Positions 41,502-51,264 of a stretch of DNA of 64,000 bases are shown here, piece after piece. The position numbers were made by a program, and so were the translations under genes. The DNA is from Pseudozyma flocculosa PF-1 (lineage: Eukaryota > Basidiomycota > Ustilaginomycetes > Ustilaginales > Ustilaginaceae), in NCBI RefSeq assembly GCF_000417875.1, contig NW_006920890.1, forward strand, positions 245,898 through 309,897, given 5' to 3'. Within the stretch, counting starts at the first letter, position 1; every line of letters starts with the position of its first letter. The notes below the pieces were generated by a model. It searched no databases and was not told the DNA's origin. It saw only the letters and a list, made by a program, of their open reading frames with translations.

Positions 41502-42009
41502 TGTGGGCGGTGGACGAGATCCTCTGCTCTGCTGTTCGGGAGATGCCAGTGGTCGATGTGTAGCTGGATGGACAGGTCGAGGAAGCAAAGGTCGACTCGG
41601 GAGGTACGAGCAGGCGACGGTGTATCAGGCGGCTGTGCGAACGGATGCTCGATGTGGTGCGGGGGGGGGGCCACGCTGCCTTGCTTGTGGAGGCTGTGGG
41701 CCCTGTCTCCCTGGTGCGGCCAGCCTCGCTCTGCCCCCTGACGCACGTCGGGTCCGACCCAGCAAGCCAAGCCAGCTCAGACTGGGCCAAGGCCGGGCTG
41801 GCTGGGCCCGGGCCCCCTTTGGTTTTTGTCGGAATATTATATTCGCGCTCGGGGCAGGGCCGGGCTTCAAGAGGGTGTGGACCCTGCCCTGCCCCTGCCC
41901 CTTGCCCCTTGCCCTGCCCTATCCTCCGTCGCTTGCCTTCACCTCGAAGCCCACCCCTCTCGCCACCATCCTCGCCGCCCTGCTCCACCCGCCCCCGACA
42001 CCGACGGCC
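41502..42009. promoter_or_regulatory. Divergent promoter VPS24 / PIG-S
   Basis: A 508-bp spacer. An ATATTATATT-like AT stretch (41,832-41,843) stands out in GC-rich sequence about 170 bp before the PIG-S ATG and is a TATA candidate. A repeated CTGCCC/TGCCCC tract (41,881-41,925) lies in the PIG-S leader. Confidence 0.45.
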
Positions 42010-44351
42010 ATGGCGCCCTCCGCGCTCTCCTTCCAGAGCCTCGGCACGCGGACCGCCATCATCCTCTCGTTCTGGTCCGCCATCCTCCTCTCGGTGCCCT
42101 TCTGGCTGCAGACGACCAACATCGTCCGCCTACCCCTGCCGTCCCAAAAGGTCGCACAGCTCGAGCGGGAGCGCACCTGTCCCGTACGCTTCCGCTCATC
42201 GCTCAACGTCCAGCTGCCACACGCCCTGCACGCCTCGCCCGACGATCCCGACTCCTCGACGGCCATCGAGCTCGAGACCAAGCAGCTGCTGCTCGACAGC
42301 CTCGAGCTCAAGAGCAGGCGCGCGGGCATACACGGCCTCGCCTGCACAGACTGGACCGTGACCGTCCAGTCTCAAGACGTCAAGTCATTTGGCAAGGCTG
42401 CCGACTTTGACTTTCTCGTGCTGCATGGCCGTCCCTCTGACGCTCCCGGAATCTCAGAGGATGGCTTCGTCATCGCACTGCCTGCGCTCGACGATGCTGC
42501 GGCAGCGGGCCCCGACATCATCAGCGCGGCCGTCGTACAGCGCCTCTTGCGCATCATCGGACAGGACGAGCTCCCCGTTGCGCAGTCTGCTGTCGACGCT
42601 GAGGCGGCAGAGGCGAGCACCGTTGAACAGGATCCGCGCGTCATCCAGTACAACAAGGACATCCGGCTCGTCTTCAGCCTGATGAACGAGGATGCCACGC
42701 AGGGCGATGCGTGGAGCAGCTCGATACTGCAGAGCCTCAAGAGCAGCAGCGAACAAGGTACGGGCGACGTGCCCACACCGCTGGGCCCGATCACGGCTCT
42801 CTTCGACGAGCTCCACGGCCTCCACGACTTTCACGTCGAGAGCCAGGTGCAGTGGCTCGCTCCGCTGCAGTTCAAGCCGACGGTCGAAGACTTCGAAATC
42901 AGGGAGGAGTCAATGGTCGAAGAGACGTACGAGGAGGCCATAGAGGAGGAGGTGGAGGAGGACGAAGCCGAAGGAGACGGCGCGGAGCCGACCACCGAGA
43001 CTACGACGGCTCCAGCAGCCAACGTTCCTGATGCGACGGACAGCACGGAGGGAGTCATCAATACCGACGAGGCGGAGGTCGAAGCGCTCTTGAAGACGGT
43101 CGATGACGTCCAGAGCGAAGAAGCCGAGGTCGATGCCATCCTTGGAAGCCGACCAGAATCGGCGCCCGCTCCTTTGTCGTCGTCATCGAAAGCGCCCGCG
43201 GTTGCCGGGCCAAGACGGAGGCGGACCATCACCCGCCACATCCCTAGGACGAGGCTGGTACCCAGGGTCACTACTCGCAACGAGACCCGGCGCCTCGTCG
43301 AGTGGGACGACCTCAAAGTGTTTGTCAACTCCGCCGAGTGGAGCCTGTCGTCGACTGTGGCCCCGCAGTCGCGCCTAGAGCGAGACGGTGGCGTCGGCAA
43401 CCACGAGGCGGCAGACCAGGTGGCGGGACAGACGCACGACCTGCATTTCCTCATCTACGTCCCCTCGGCATCCAATCGGCCGCTGCAGATCCGTGATCCC
43501 GAGACTGGCGGGGCGAGCGACAGCAATGCCTGGCTCATCCCGCAGTGGGGAGGCGTCGTGATCCTCAACCCCTCCAGCACCGAGGACGCCTCCAACTCGA
43601 GCGTGCACGATGGACCCGCGATCCGCCAGATCCCTTCGGATCAGCTGCGGCAGGCCATGGAGCTGTTTGCCCAGCAGCTCGAGATCCTCGTTGGCTTCCC
43701 CCGCCGTCAAGGTGACGCTCCGTTCTCGCAAGGGCGCGAACAGAGGCTGGACGCGCTGCTGTCGAAGCGGATCCTGGAGAATGCGCGCGAGACGGTCGAG
43801 ACGCTGGCAGGCATCGTGCGGCTGGTGGACAAGATCGAGAACCTGGGCGTAGGCGAGGAGATCAGGAAGGACGTCGACCGCGCCATCGAGGTCCTCGAAT
43901 CGGTGAGTCGGGTCTGCGTGGACCGAGCCTAGCCCTACTCGTCGAGCGTCGCTGACGATGTGGACCCGCTCTCTCTTTCTCTCTCTTTCTCTCTCTTTCT
44001 CTCTTCGCACTGTGCTTGCAGCTCAAGACGCACCTCGAGCGACGCTCCTTTGACCGACACACACACCTGGTCGAAGCGCTGCGCCTGTCCTACACGGCCT
44101 CGACGCTAGCATCGCGCGCCTTTTTCAGCCCCAAGATGCTCGGGCTGCTGTACTTCCCCGACGAGCACAAGTACGCCGTCTACACGCCCCTCTTTGGTCC
44201 GCTGCTCGTGCCCCTCGTGGTCGCCCTGATCAAGTGCATCAAGGAGTGGACCGCGAGGATACGGGAGGCGAGGAGAGCCAGGTTCAAGGCCAGGGCCTCG
44301 CCTCGGAAGGCCAGGGTGAGGCTCTCGACGGGCCGGATCGAGTCGTCGTAG
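42010..44351 (+). CDS. GPI17: GPI transamidase subunit PIG-S (GPI17)
   Basis: Exons 42010-43902 and 44022-44351 (donor GTGAGT, acceptor GCAG, phase 0) give 740 residues. PIG-S is an ER-membrane subunit of the GPI transamidase, which attaches GPI anchors to proteins. An N-terminal membrane segment (residues ~15-36, AIILSFWSAILLSVPFWLQT) is followed by the typical TTNIVRLPLPSQKV. The large middle part is luminal. A C-terminal membrane segment (YTPLFGPLLVPLVVALIKCI) follows the conserved FFSPKMLGLLYFPDEHKYAV block. Unlike many family members, the luminal part has an acidic, low-complexity insert at residues ~305-400 (EETYEEAIEEEVEEDEAEGD). The intron carries a CTCTCTTTCT tandem tract. The frame is open from 41467, but the conserved N-terminus starts at 42010. 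Confidence 0.93.
43969..44003 (+). repeat. CTCTCTTT tandem tract in the PIG-S intron
   Basis: Three to four copies of CTCTCTTT lie between donor and acceptor of the PIG-S intron. This is a pyrimidine microsatellite that can serve as the polypyrimidine tract. Confidence 0.85.
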
Positions 44352-45017
44352 TCGTGCCGTTGCCGCGTGCCGCGTGCCACCTGCAATGGACATTGGAACC
44401 TGTACTGCTCGTTGGGCAAGATCGACGTGATCCCGCGTCGTGCGAGCATGCTCTGCTGTTGCGAAGTTCGGATGGTGTCGTACAGCCTCTTGTCCGATCT
44501 GGCCAAGCCTGGCCTGGCCTGGTTGGCAGGCCGGCGGCAACTTTGGCGGGATCGCCTCGCGACGCGCGTCGCGAAACTCGCGCTCGGGCCTTGGGCGTTG
44601 GTTGGGCTCGCGGCGGCGGGAGGGTTCCTCCACCTTGCTGGCTCTCTGCTTCGGTTGCTGCTTTTCGAAATTCGGGCGGGCTGAGGCTGAGGCTGGCTGC
44701 CTGGCTGGCGGGGGGCCGACCCGGTGCGGCGCTGCGCTCGGTCCGCTCGCCACTTCTCGCTGCGAGCCAGGCTAGGCCTGCTGGGCCCTTGCTTGACCCG
44801 GCAGACCGCGGTGGCGAATGTCGGCCATCTTCGCTTCGCCGCCACCACCATCTTCTCCCGGCTCCTCACGCGCCCTCTCGTTCTTTCCCTACGCATAGGC
44901 TCAACCCTCGTCCTTTCTTCCACCACGCCGCCTGCTGTGTCGGTGCACGGTCAGGCGCATCCCCTCGGACTGCCGCCGTCTCGTTGCGGATACGCCGCCC
45001 ACCACCACCACCTGGAC
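44352..45017. other. Intergenic region
   Basis: 666 bp between the PIG-S stop and the start at 45018. It is GC-rich with overlapping shadow ORFs on both strands. Pyrimidine-rich sequence at 44,840-44,930 fits the leader of the downstream gene. Nothing else is seen. Confidence 0.45.
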
Positions 45018-47835
45018 ATGTCGTTGAGGAGCGAAGCTCGCGATCTCGAAAAGGCCGTGCAGATGTCCAGGGTAGGTTCAGGCTCGAGCGGATGGGATGG
45101 CGGTCGTGACCGCGATCCATACTTCACAAGGCTGCCCAGCTTTAACCGGATCTCTCCTTCGGTCCCCGCCTCCAAGGCCGCGTTCCTCTCTGCCCCCGAC
45201 GCAGCAGCAGCGGGCAAGGAAAACGTCGTTCCAGGCGCCGCTGCCTCCACCATCACCGCCAACCTCAAGGGTGGCCTGGTACCGGCGTCTGGCGCTCCAC
45301 CATATCGTCGCGAGACGGAGAGGAACCTTCTTAGCGATCCTTTCGGCACGGGCACCTCGAGAACCAGCTCTGTCTCGCCATCGTTCCAGCCACCTCTGAC
45401 TGGCCTCGACTCGATCAGCACGCCTCCTCTCGCGCTCTCGTCGCCACCCACCACCGTCTACGCGTCTTCGGCCTCGTTCAATGGCGCAGCGCCACAGCAT
45501 CAAAGGACCGGCCTCCAGACGCCCTCTGCACCGCGCGCGGCCTCATCGCCCCTCAAGGACATGATCGCGACCAGCTCCAAGCCCAAACAGTACACCAGCT
45601 CCGCGGCCAAGAAGCGCAGCAGGGCGGCTCGCATCGAGGACAGCGATGAAGAGGACGGTGGCCCCGGGACGAGCTCGCGCGAGGTCTCGCCCGAGCTCCT
45701 CATTGCAAAGCCTCATGCCGCGTCCAGAAGCGCCGACGCTTCGCGATCCAAGCAGACGGAGGGTGAGTGACAACGCGGCCTCCAGCTTGCTTCTGGCCGA
45801 CAGGGGACGGAGCTAACGACTCGAATCGAGTCATCGACCCCCCTCATCCCCAGTCTTTGTCGAGCTGCCTGAATCAACCACGAAGCGAACCAAGGCAGAC
45901 ACGTTCGACCTCACGTCCGACCCCCCGAGCTCGCCGGTGCGTCGCCAGAGCACGGCCTGTCGCAACAAGCAGCCCTCCTCGTCAGCCTCCACGACGGCCG
46001 GTCGAGACCGAAAGAGGAAGCAGCAGAGCACCGAGGCCGACGATGCCGCCTTTGCGGCCGCGCTAGCCTTGCAGGGAGAAGGGGTGGCGACACGTCGCGC
46101 CTCGCGCAACGCCAGCAAAGCCGTCAGCTACGCGCCCGTCTGCGACAAGGATGGAAGGCCGATCAAGACTGCGTCGTCTTCCTCGGCCCCTTCGTCGTCC
46201 AGGAAGGTCCAGCCCAAGGAGGCAGAGCCGGTCAGGCGGTCCGAGAAAACGTCCGAGGATGTACCAGCGGGATCCGCGAAGCGGAAGCGAGACCGAGCCT
46301 CCAGGATCCGCGACGATGACGAGACCGACGAAGAAGACTGGCAGAGCTCGCATAGCATCGACAGCCCGGCAGGGCAGCGAACGTTGAGCGGCCAAAGCTC
46401 GGCGCACACGAATGCCGCGACCACGGCGGTCGTCGCAGAGGCTTCCAAGCGGCTGCTGCATGCGACCTCCGCGACCGCAGCAGCTGAAGCGGCGTCAACG
46501 GTAGCGAAGGGAACGGCAGAGCGTGGACCTGAAGGGCCGCCGGCAGCCACGTCGTCTGTGACCGTCGTCGTACAGGAAGACGCCGAGCCTGGGGCGCGAC
46601 GGAGCAAGCGACAGTCCGATAAGGCGCAGAAGGAGGCCGAGGCCAAGGCGGCGCGGAAGAAGGCCAGAGAGGAGCGGAAGAAGCGGGAGGCCGAAGAGCA
46701 GGCGAGGCTCGAGGCCGAGCCAAAGGAAGCGAGCGGCTCAAAGAAGGACAGTCGGAAGAAGACGAAGACGGCCGACTCCAAGGTGTTCGACCTTTCCACG
46801 TCGCCGGCACGAGGAGGCAAGGCGAAACCCAGGGGTCTCGATCGTGTCGACGTCGTCAAGGAGGCTCAAACGGTATCCGATGAAGATGAGGAGCCGTCGA
46901 CCAGCGCGCAAGCAGATGAGCGGACGCAAGCGGAGGCGGAGCCGAGCCCCAGCGCAACAGCCGGCCGGGCATGCAAAGCGACCGCCGTCTCATCCACCGA
47001 CCCTCGACAAGCTGGCGAAGAGGATGGACCTGCCCGTCGCTCGTCAGTCCGCGACGCATCTACCGCCGCGGTGGAAGAAAACCATGAAGATGACGAGACG
47101 CGAGACGAAGTTGCAGCCCGACCTGCGTCACCTGCTGCGACATCACCGAAGCCAGCTACGCCGGCCAAAGCGAAGGAGCCAGTCGCATCGGTCCCGGCAA
47201 CGCTGCAGCGAGCGGTGAGTCATGTGTGTGCGCCATTTCATCTAACTGTGTACCGGATCCTGATCGTTTGTCCTCGGGCCCTGGCCTTCCACCATCAGTC
47301 AACGAGTGCCCCCCGACCTGAGGCGACCCCGGCGCAGACGCCCACGGTCGGGATAGCGCACCGCAGCAGCTCGACACCAACCTCTTCGAGACCGTCTACG
47401 CCTGGCTCGTCTTCGTTTATGGGCAAATGTGAGTTGCATCGCCTCGGCAATTCCCCACAGACCATCGCCAGCTGAATCCTCGTATCCCCTTCTGGTTTCT
47501 CGCGCTCCGCAGCGCTCTCGACGCTCCTGACGCCAGGCTCATCGCGTTACGGCGCCGTCCGTCGACCCGGTCTGGCACGGAAGATCAAGATCCCATCGCT
47601 GCTCAACAAGCGCGGTCCCCTGCCACCTCCGCGGCCCCCGGCGCCCCTCAAGAAGAAGAAGCGGGGCGACGAAGACGACTACGAGTACGACGAGGCCTAC
47701 GAGCGTCTGATGGGGAGGATCAAGGACGAGGACGCCAGCGACAACGGCGATGCCGACGACGGTGGAGCCGAGGCCGAGGACGATGCCGGAGCGGGCCCCG
47801 ACGAGGGTATCGACGAGGTCGTCGATGACTACTAG
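45018..47835 (+). CDS. Nuclear low-complexity protein, unknown (852 aa)
   Basis: Exons 45018-45762, 45854-47214, 47299-47428 and 47513-47835 join in phase with GTGAGT donors and CAG acceptors to give 852 residues. I do not recognise a domain. The protein is rich in Ser, Ala, Lys and Glu, with several basic nuclear-localisation-like clusters. Two short hydrophobic-acidic motifs (TFDLTSDPPSSP and VFDLSTSPARGG) look like SUMO-interacting motifs. A central stretch is a charged single helix (KKAREERKKREAEEQARLEA). Near the C-terminus lies RRPGLARKIKIPSLLNKRG followed by PLPPPRPPAPLKKKKR and an acidic tail ending VVDDY. The motif GLARKIKIPSLL loosely resembles the RAD51-binding motif of RAD51AP1 (GLSR-x-x-RVKPLH); a chromatin or DNA-repair role is therefore possible but unproven. 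Confidence 0.78.
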
Positions 47836-48327
47836 CCCCTGGCCTACGGGCCGATCCCGGATCCTTGGCGTTGTATCTTTTCCCGGCGCCCTGCCGGTCG
47901 CCTTTGCCCTGTTTGTCGTCATGGATCTGTTGCACAGTCTCTCCGGGCGATGATGGGCTGCGTCGCCGCTCTTGGGCAAACGCAGCGGCCAACGTTGAGG
48001 TGCCACTACTGTGCCACCACAGCATTGGCCAGGCACCCTTGTCGCCGCCCACGACGGGCCGAAGCATCCCCGTGGCCGGCCACATCTGCCAGCGATTCAA
48101 TATTGGCCGATGTGGGCGCGTTGCGGGCCCGCCTCGGAATGCCTTCCGGACATGAGTGGGTCCGAGCCCGCCCCAGAGGGCTAGCTGTTCGTGCGGTCGG
48201 GCGAGGAGGATATATGGGGAGCCAGCCTCTCACCCTGCAGTCCAACCCCACCCAACCTTCTCGCCTCGACTCAACGACTATCCGCCTCCTCCTCGCCCGC
48301 AAGACACCCCTCTAGACCTCTGCGACC
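47836..48327. other. Intergenic region before the secreted pair
   Basis: 492 bp. It contains a TATA candidate (48210-48215) and a CT-rich leader (48,250-48,320) for the next gene. No other feature was found. Confidence 0.5.
48210..48215 (+). promoter_or_regulatory. TATA box candidate, first six-Cys gene
   Basis: ATATAT in GGAGGATATATGGGG lies 113-118 bp before the ATG at 48328, in a GC-rich context. Its paralogue has a similar element at a similar distance. Confidence 0.5.
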
Positions 48328-48939
48328 ATGAAGACCCTCTCCCTCCTCGCTATCCTCCTGCCTCTTTTCGCGCGCAGCACAGTGGCCGTAAACCCGGCAC
48401 CGGGCGAGTCGGAAAACATCTACGTCTCGGGCCCGCTCTCGCTCGACTACTACAACGGCCAGGCCCTCCTCTGCAACACGCAGCCCTGGAGGCTCGTCAA
48501 GAACGCGCCCGGGTTCCCGTCGGCCAACATCGAATGCGGCTCGGGCGGCAACTGCGACTGGACGCTCCAGTGTGGCCAGACCCCTGGAAAGGGATGCCTG
48601 TTTTCGAGCTCGCCCGTCAAGAACAAGACGACGGGCAGGTACTGCTACTCGCACCAAGTCAAAGGTACGACTTTTGGCGTGGACGGCGACCCTTCTGACC
48701 TCGGCGTGTCGGACATGATCCTCAGCAACAGCAACATCCATGGCAACAGCTATGGCGCTCTCGGTGAGTTGAGCGGGCCATGCGATCGGGGAGGAGCGAA
48801 CGTCCAGCAACGAAGCGCACACGCTGACTCGACGACCTCGCCTCGCCGCTGATCTGTCTCTTCACCTCGGTCGCTCGAATGCACCAAAGTCAACGGGCAG
48901 TTCACCCAGTTTGCAAACTGGACCCCCAAGTACCACTAA
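48328..48939 (+). CDS. Small secreted six-cysteine protein 1 (161 aa)
   Basis: Exons 48328-48763 and 48890-48939 (donor GTGAGT, acceptor AAAG, phase 1). Residues 1-20 are a signal peptide (MKTLSLLAILLPLFARSTVA). The mature protein has six Cys spaced C-x20-C-x5-C-x5-C-x7-C-x15-C, and the conserved bits include LLCN, CDW, CLF, GRYCYS and, after the intron, VNGQFTQF. It contains an N-glycosylation sequon (NKT). No catalytic motif is visible. It is a paralogue of the gene at 49974 with the same signal-peptide style, Cys order, intron position and phase. By size and cysteine content it is a candidate apoplastic effector or surface protein. The family has no name I recognise. Confidence 0.85.
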
Positions 48940-49500
48940 CTAGCCTTTCGCTGTGCAGTGTTGGGTCCAGCCCGACATTGAGTCGTCACGTCGTCGAGTG
49001 AGAGTCGTCAATGGGTCTGTACCTCGGCGGAGGCTGAGGCGTGTCGTCGTCGCGATCCGTGCTTTCCATCCTTTCACCACTTCTTCGCTCGCCCTTGGCC
49101 ACCATCTCGTACCATGAACGTCTTTCCCCGCCCATCGAGCTCGATGCCGCGCCACTGGTGCTTGTCAAATCTGTTCCTCGCTCGCCAAGCGGCTGATGCC
49201 TCCCTTGAGCGCGCTCTCAGCGCCTTTGCCGGTCGATATCCTGCCTGCTAGCTCTCGGCGTTCGGCCCGATGCAGCAGAAGCTGCGCAGCGGCAGTGGCA
49301 GCCGGCAATTGGCAGGTGGCAACCTTCGCCCCACTCACGGCCAGGTGGGCTGAAGAATATCATGGAGGAGAGCCAAGCGGGTGGGCAGGCAGGGCGCGGA
49401 TGTGCGCCCATCCAACAACTTCAATCTCAAGGATTCGTCAAGCTCCCGCCCTCATCGGTTGCAAAGGCCTCATTTGCGCGGACCTCGAAGGGTCATAAGG

Positions 49501-49630
49501 CCCGGTCGGCCTGGGCCCGGTCGGCCTGGGCCCGGTCGATGGTAGCCCCGCCTCGCCCCGCCTCGCCTCGCCCCGCCTCGCCTCGCCCCGCCTCGCCTCG
49601 CCCCGCCTCGCCTCGCCTCGCCTCGCGTCG
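49501..49630. repeat. Two adjacent 15-bp minisatellites
   Basis: CCCGGTCGGCCTGGG occurs 2.5 times at 49501-49538. Next to it a CCCCGCCTCGCCTCG-type 15-bp unit is repeated about five times at 49545-49630. They lie between the duplicated secreted-protein genes. Confidence 0.9.
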
Positions 49631-49844
49631 CGAACAAGGCGATTGATCCGCCCTCTCGGCCCAGGTGGGTCGACTTGCCCCCGTCGCTCTGATACCTCTT
49701 CGGAGGTGGGTCATCAGCAGCGAGATGTCGGGCTACAAGGCGAACCACATCCCGGCTTGATTGGTCCGGGCTCGAGATGGCGCCCACCCTACTTGGCCGA
49801 ACGAGAGGCCTGCGAGCAGCGACTACGTTGGACGGCTGCGTGGC

Positions 49845-49852
49845 GATAAAAG
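49845..49852 (+). promoter_or_regulatory. TATA box candidate, second six-Cys gene
   Basis: GATAAAAG lies 122-129 bp before the ATG at 49974, matching the spacing of the element before its paralogue. Confidence 0.5.
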
Positions 49853-49973
49853 TGCGGGTGGGCCGCGCGAGACTTGAGCGCCCCTCCAAAACCCTTCACT
49901 CGATCGACCGAACCCCCAAGCTACAGTAGCCCTCACCCTCATCCCATACCAGCAAGCATCGCCCCAGCCGACC

Positions 49974-50523
49974 ATGAAGGCCTCTTCGCTCCTCGCTGTT
50001 GTCGTCTCTCTTCTCGCATCTGGTGCCGCGGCCGTCAACTACTACTCGGACATGACCACCGGGAAGTTCACCATCTCCTACGACGGCAGCCATGTGCGCG
50101 TGTGCAACGACAAAGCCTTCACGTTTGCCGACGCGCACAGGAACCCGGCCAACGCGCAGTGCGATCACAACGGTCCGTGCCAATGGGTGTCGAACTGCGC
50201 CTCCAACTGCGTCTTCACTTCTCCGATCACCAACATCAACGGCAGGTACTGCTACTCGGCGCCCCTGGCCCCTGCCACGTTTGGCATCGGCGTCTCCAAC
50301 GACCCCAGCCTGTCGGCCATTTTCGCGCTGAGCGGGATCAACCAGGGTTTCGGCGTCCTGGGTGAGAAGAGATGTGGCAGGCGCCGAGTTGAGGCCTGGT
50401 GACCTGGTGCAGACGTACTGACACTCACCATCCTGCCACTGCCTGTCGCCGTTTGGATCTGGATTGCTTTCTGACGCAGCCAATGGACAGTACGCTCAGT
50501 TCGGTGCCTTCCACCCCGAGTGA
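49974..50523 (+). CDS. Small secreted six-cysteine protein 2 (143 aa)
   Basis: Exons 49974-50361 and 50480-50523 (donor GTGAGA, acceptor GCAG, phase 1). Signal peptide residues 1-20 (MKASSLLAVVVSLLASGAAA). Six Cys are spaced C-x18-C-x5-C-x5-C-x3-C-x13-C. Shared with its paralogue are the mature start VN, CN after the first strand, CQW/CDW, CVF/CLF, GRYCYS, TFG and the post-intron (V/A)NGQ(F/Y)(T/A)QF. Overall identity by eye is low apart from these positions, so the duplication is old or the pair evolves fast. No known domain was recognised; an extracellular effector or adhesion role is inferred from secretion and cysteines only. Confidence 0.85.
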
Positions 50524-51264
50524 GCGCGTCGGTGGTCGCGGTGGATGGCGGGCAGCAAGAGGGACAATGGCTCGATTGATGGGACGGCGACCTGCTATCC
50601 CGCCGAGGCAAGCGGGTCGGCGGGCTCGCCATGCGGTCGGTTCTGAGCCGGTCGGGGGCTAGCCTGTGCTCTGCGGCCATGTGATGGAATGCGATCTCAA
50701 CCTCTCACCCTTGCCCAGGGTCGTGTGGCGTGAGCGGTGTAATTGTGCCTGGTCGTCGAGGCTCGGCGTCTTGCTTGGCCATCTTTGGCTTGTGCTGGCG
50801 AACGAGCCATCCGACGCTGGCCGTGCTACTCGACCTGCATGGCAAATAGGAAAGCGACTTGGCGACGACGATTGGGCGCAGACAGGCGCGTGGCAGAGGT
50901 GGCTAGGTGGGTATCCGAGGCTGGGATCGACTCATGGACCTGGCCGTCGTGAGCTTGCCTTTGCCGGTCTGGTCTGGTCTGGTCTGGTCTGGTCTTGACC
51001 GCGCGCCAGTTTGCGTGTGGAGGCTGGGGCTGGGTCCAGGTCCGACTTCCGTGTTTGCCTGGCTGGCGCTCCCCCCCAGAGCCCTGGAAAAAAGTTCGAG
51101 GTGGTACCCTCTTCCTGGCTCCTCTCCTCTCCCCACACCTTCACCTCCCCTTTCTTGCCCGCTCCCCGCCGCGCCCTTGGGCACCACTCTCGATCCTCAC
51201 CACACCATCCTACCCTCGATCCTTCACCACGTAGATCGCTCACTCCGCTGCCACTGAACCGACC
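50524..51264. other. Intergenic region before the kelch gene
   Basis: 741 bp. It contains a GGTCT pentamer repeated five times (50,968-50,993) and a CT-rich leader (51,105-51,240) for the kelch gene. ORFs on both strands have no domain. Confidence 0.5.
50968..50993. repeat. GGTCT pentanucleotide repeat
   Basis: Five tandem GGTCT units, read directly, in the promoter region of the kelch gene. Confidence 0.9.

Larger units (their letters stand above)
48940..49973. other. Spacer between the two six-Cys genes
   Basis: About 1 kb. It carries two GC-rich 15-bp-unit minisatellites (49501-49538 and 49545-49630) and a TATA-like GATAAAAG (49845-49852). ORFs across the minisatellites are artefacts of the repeat. 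Confidence 0.55.

Noticed and set aside
49362..49889. ORFs across the 15-bp minisatellites
   Set aside because: A repeat length divisible by three keeps frames open; the products are pure repeat (SPRPA or RRGGA).
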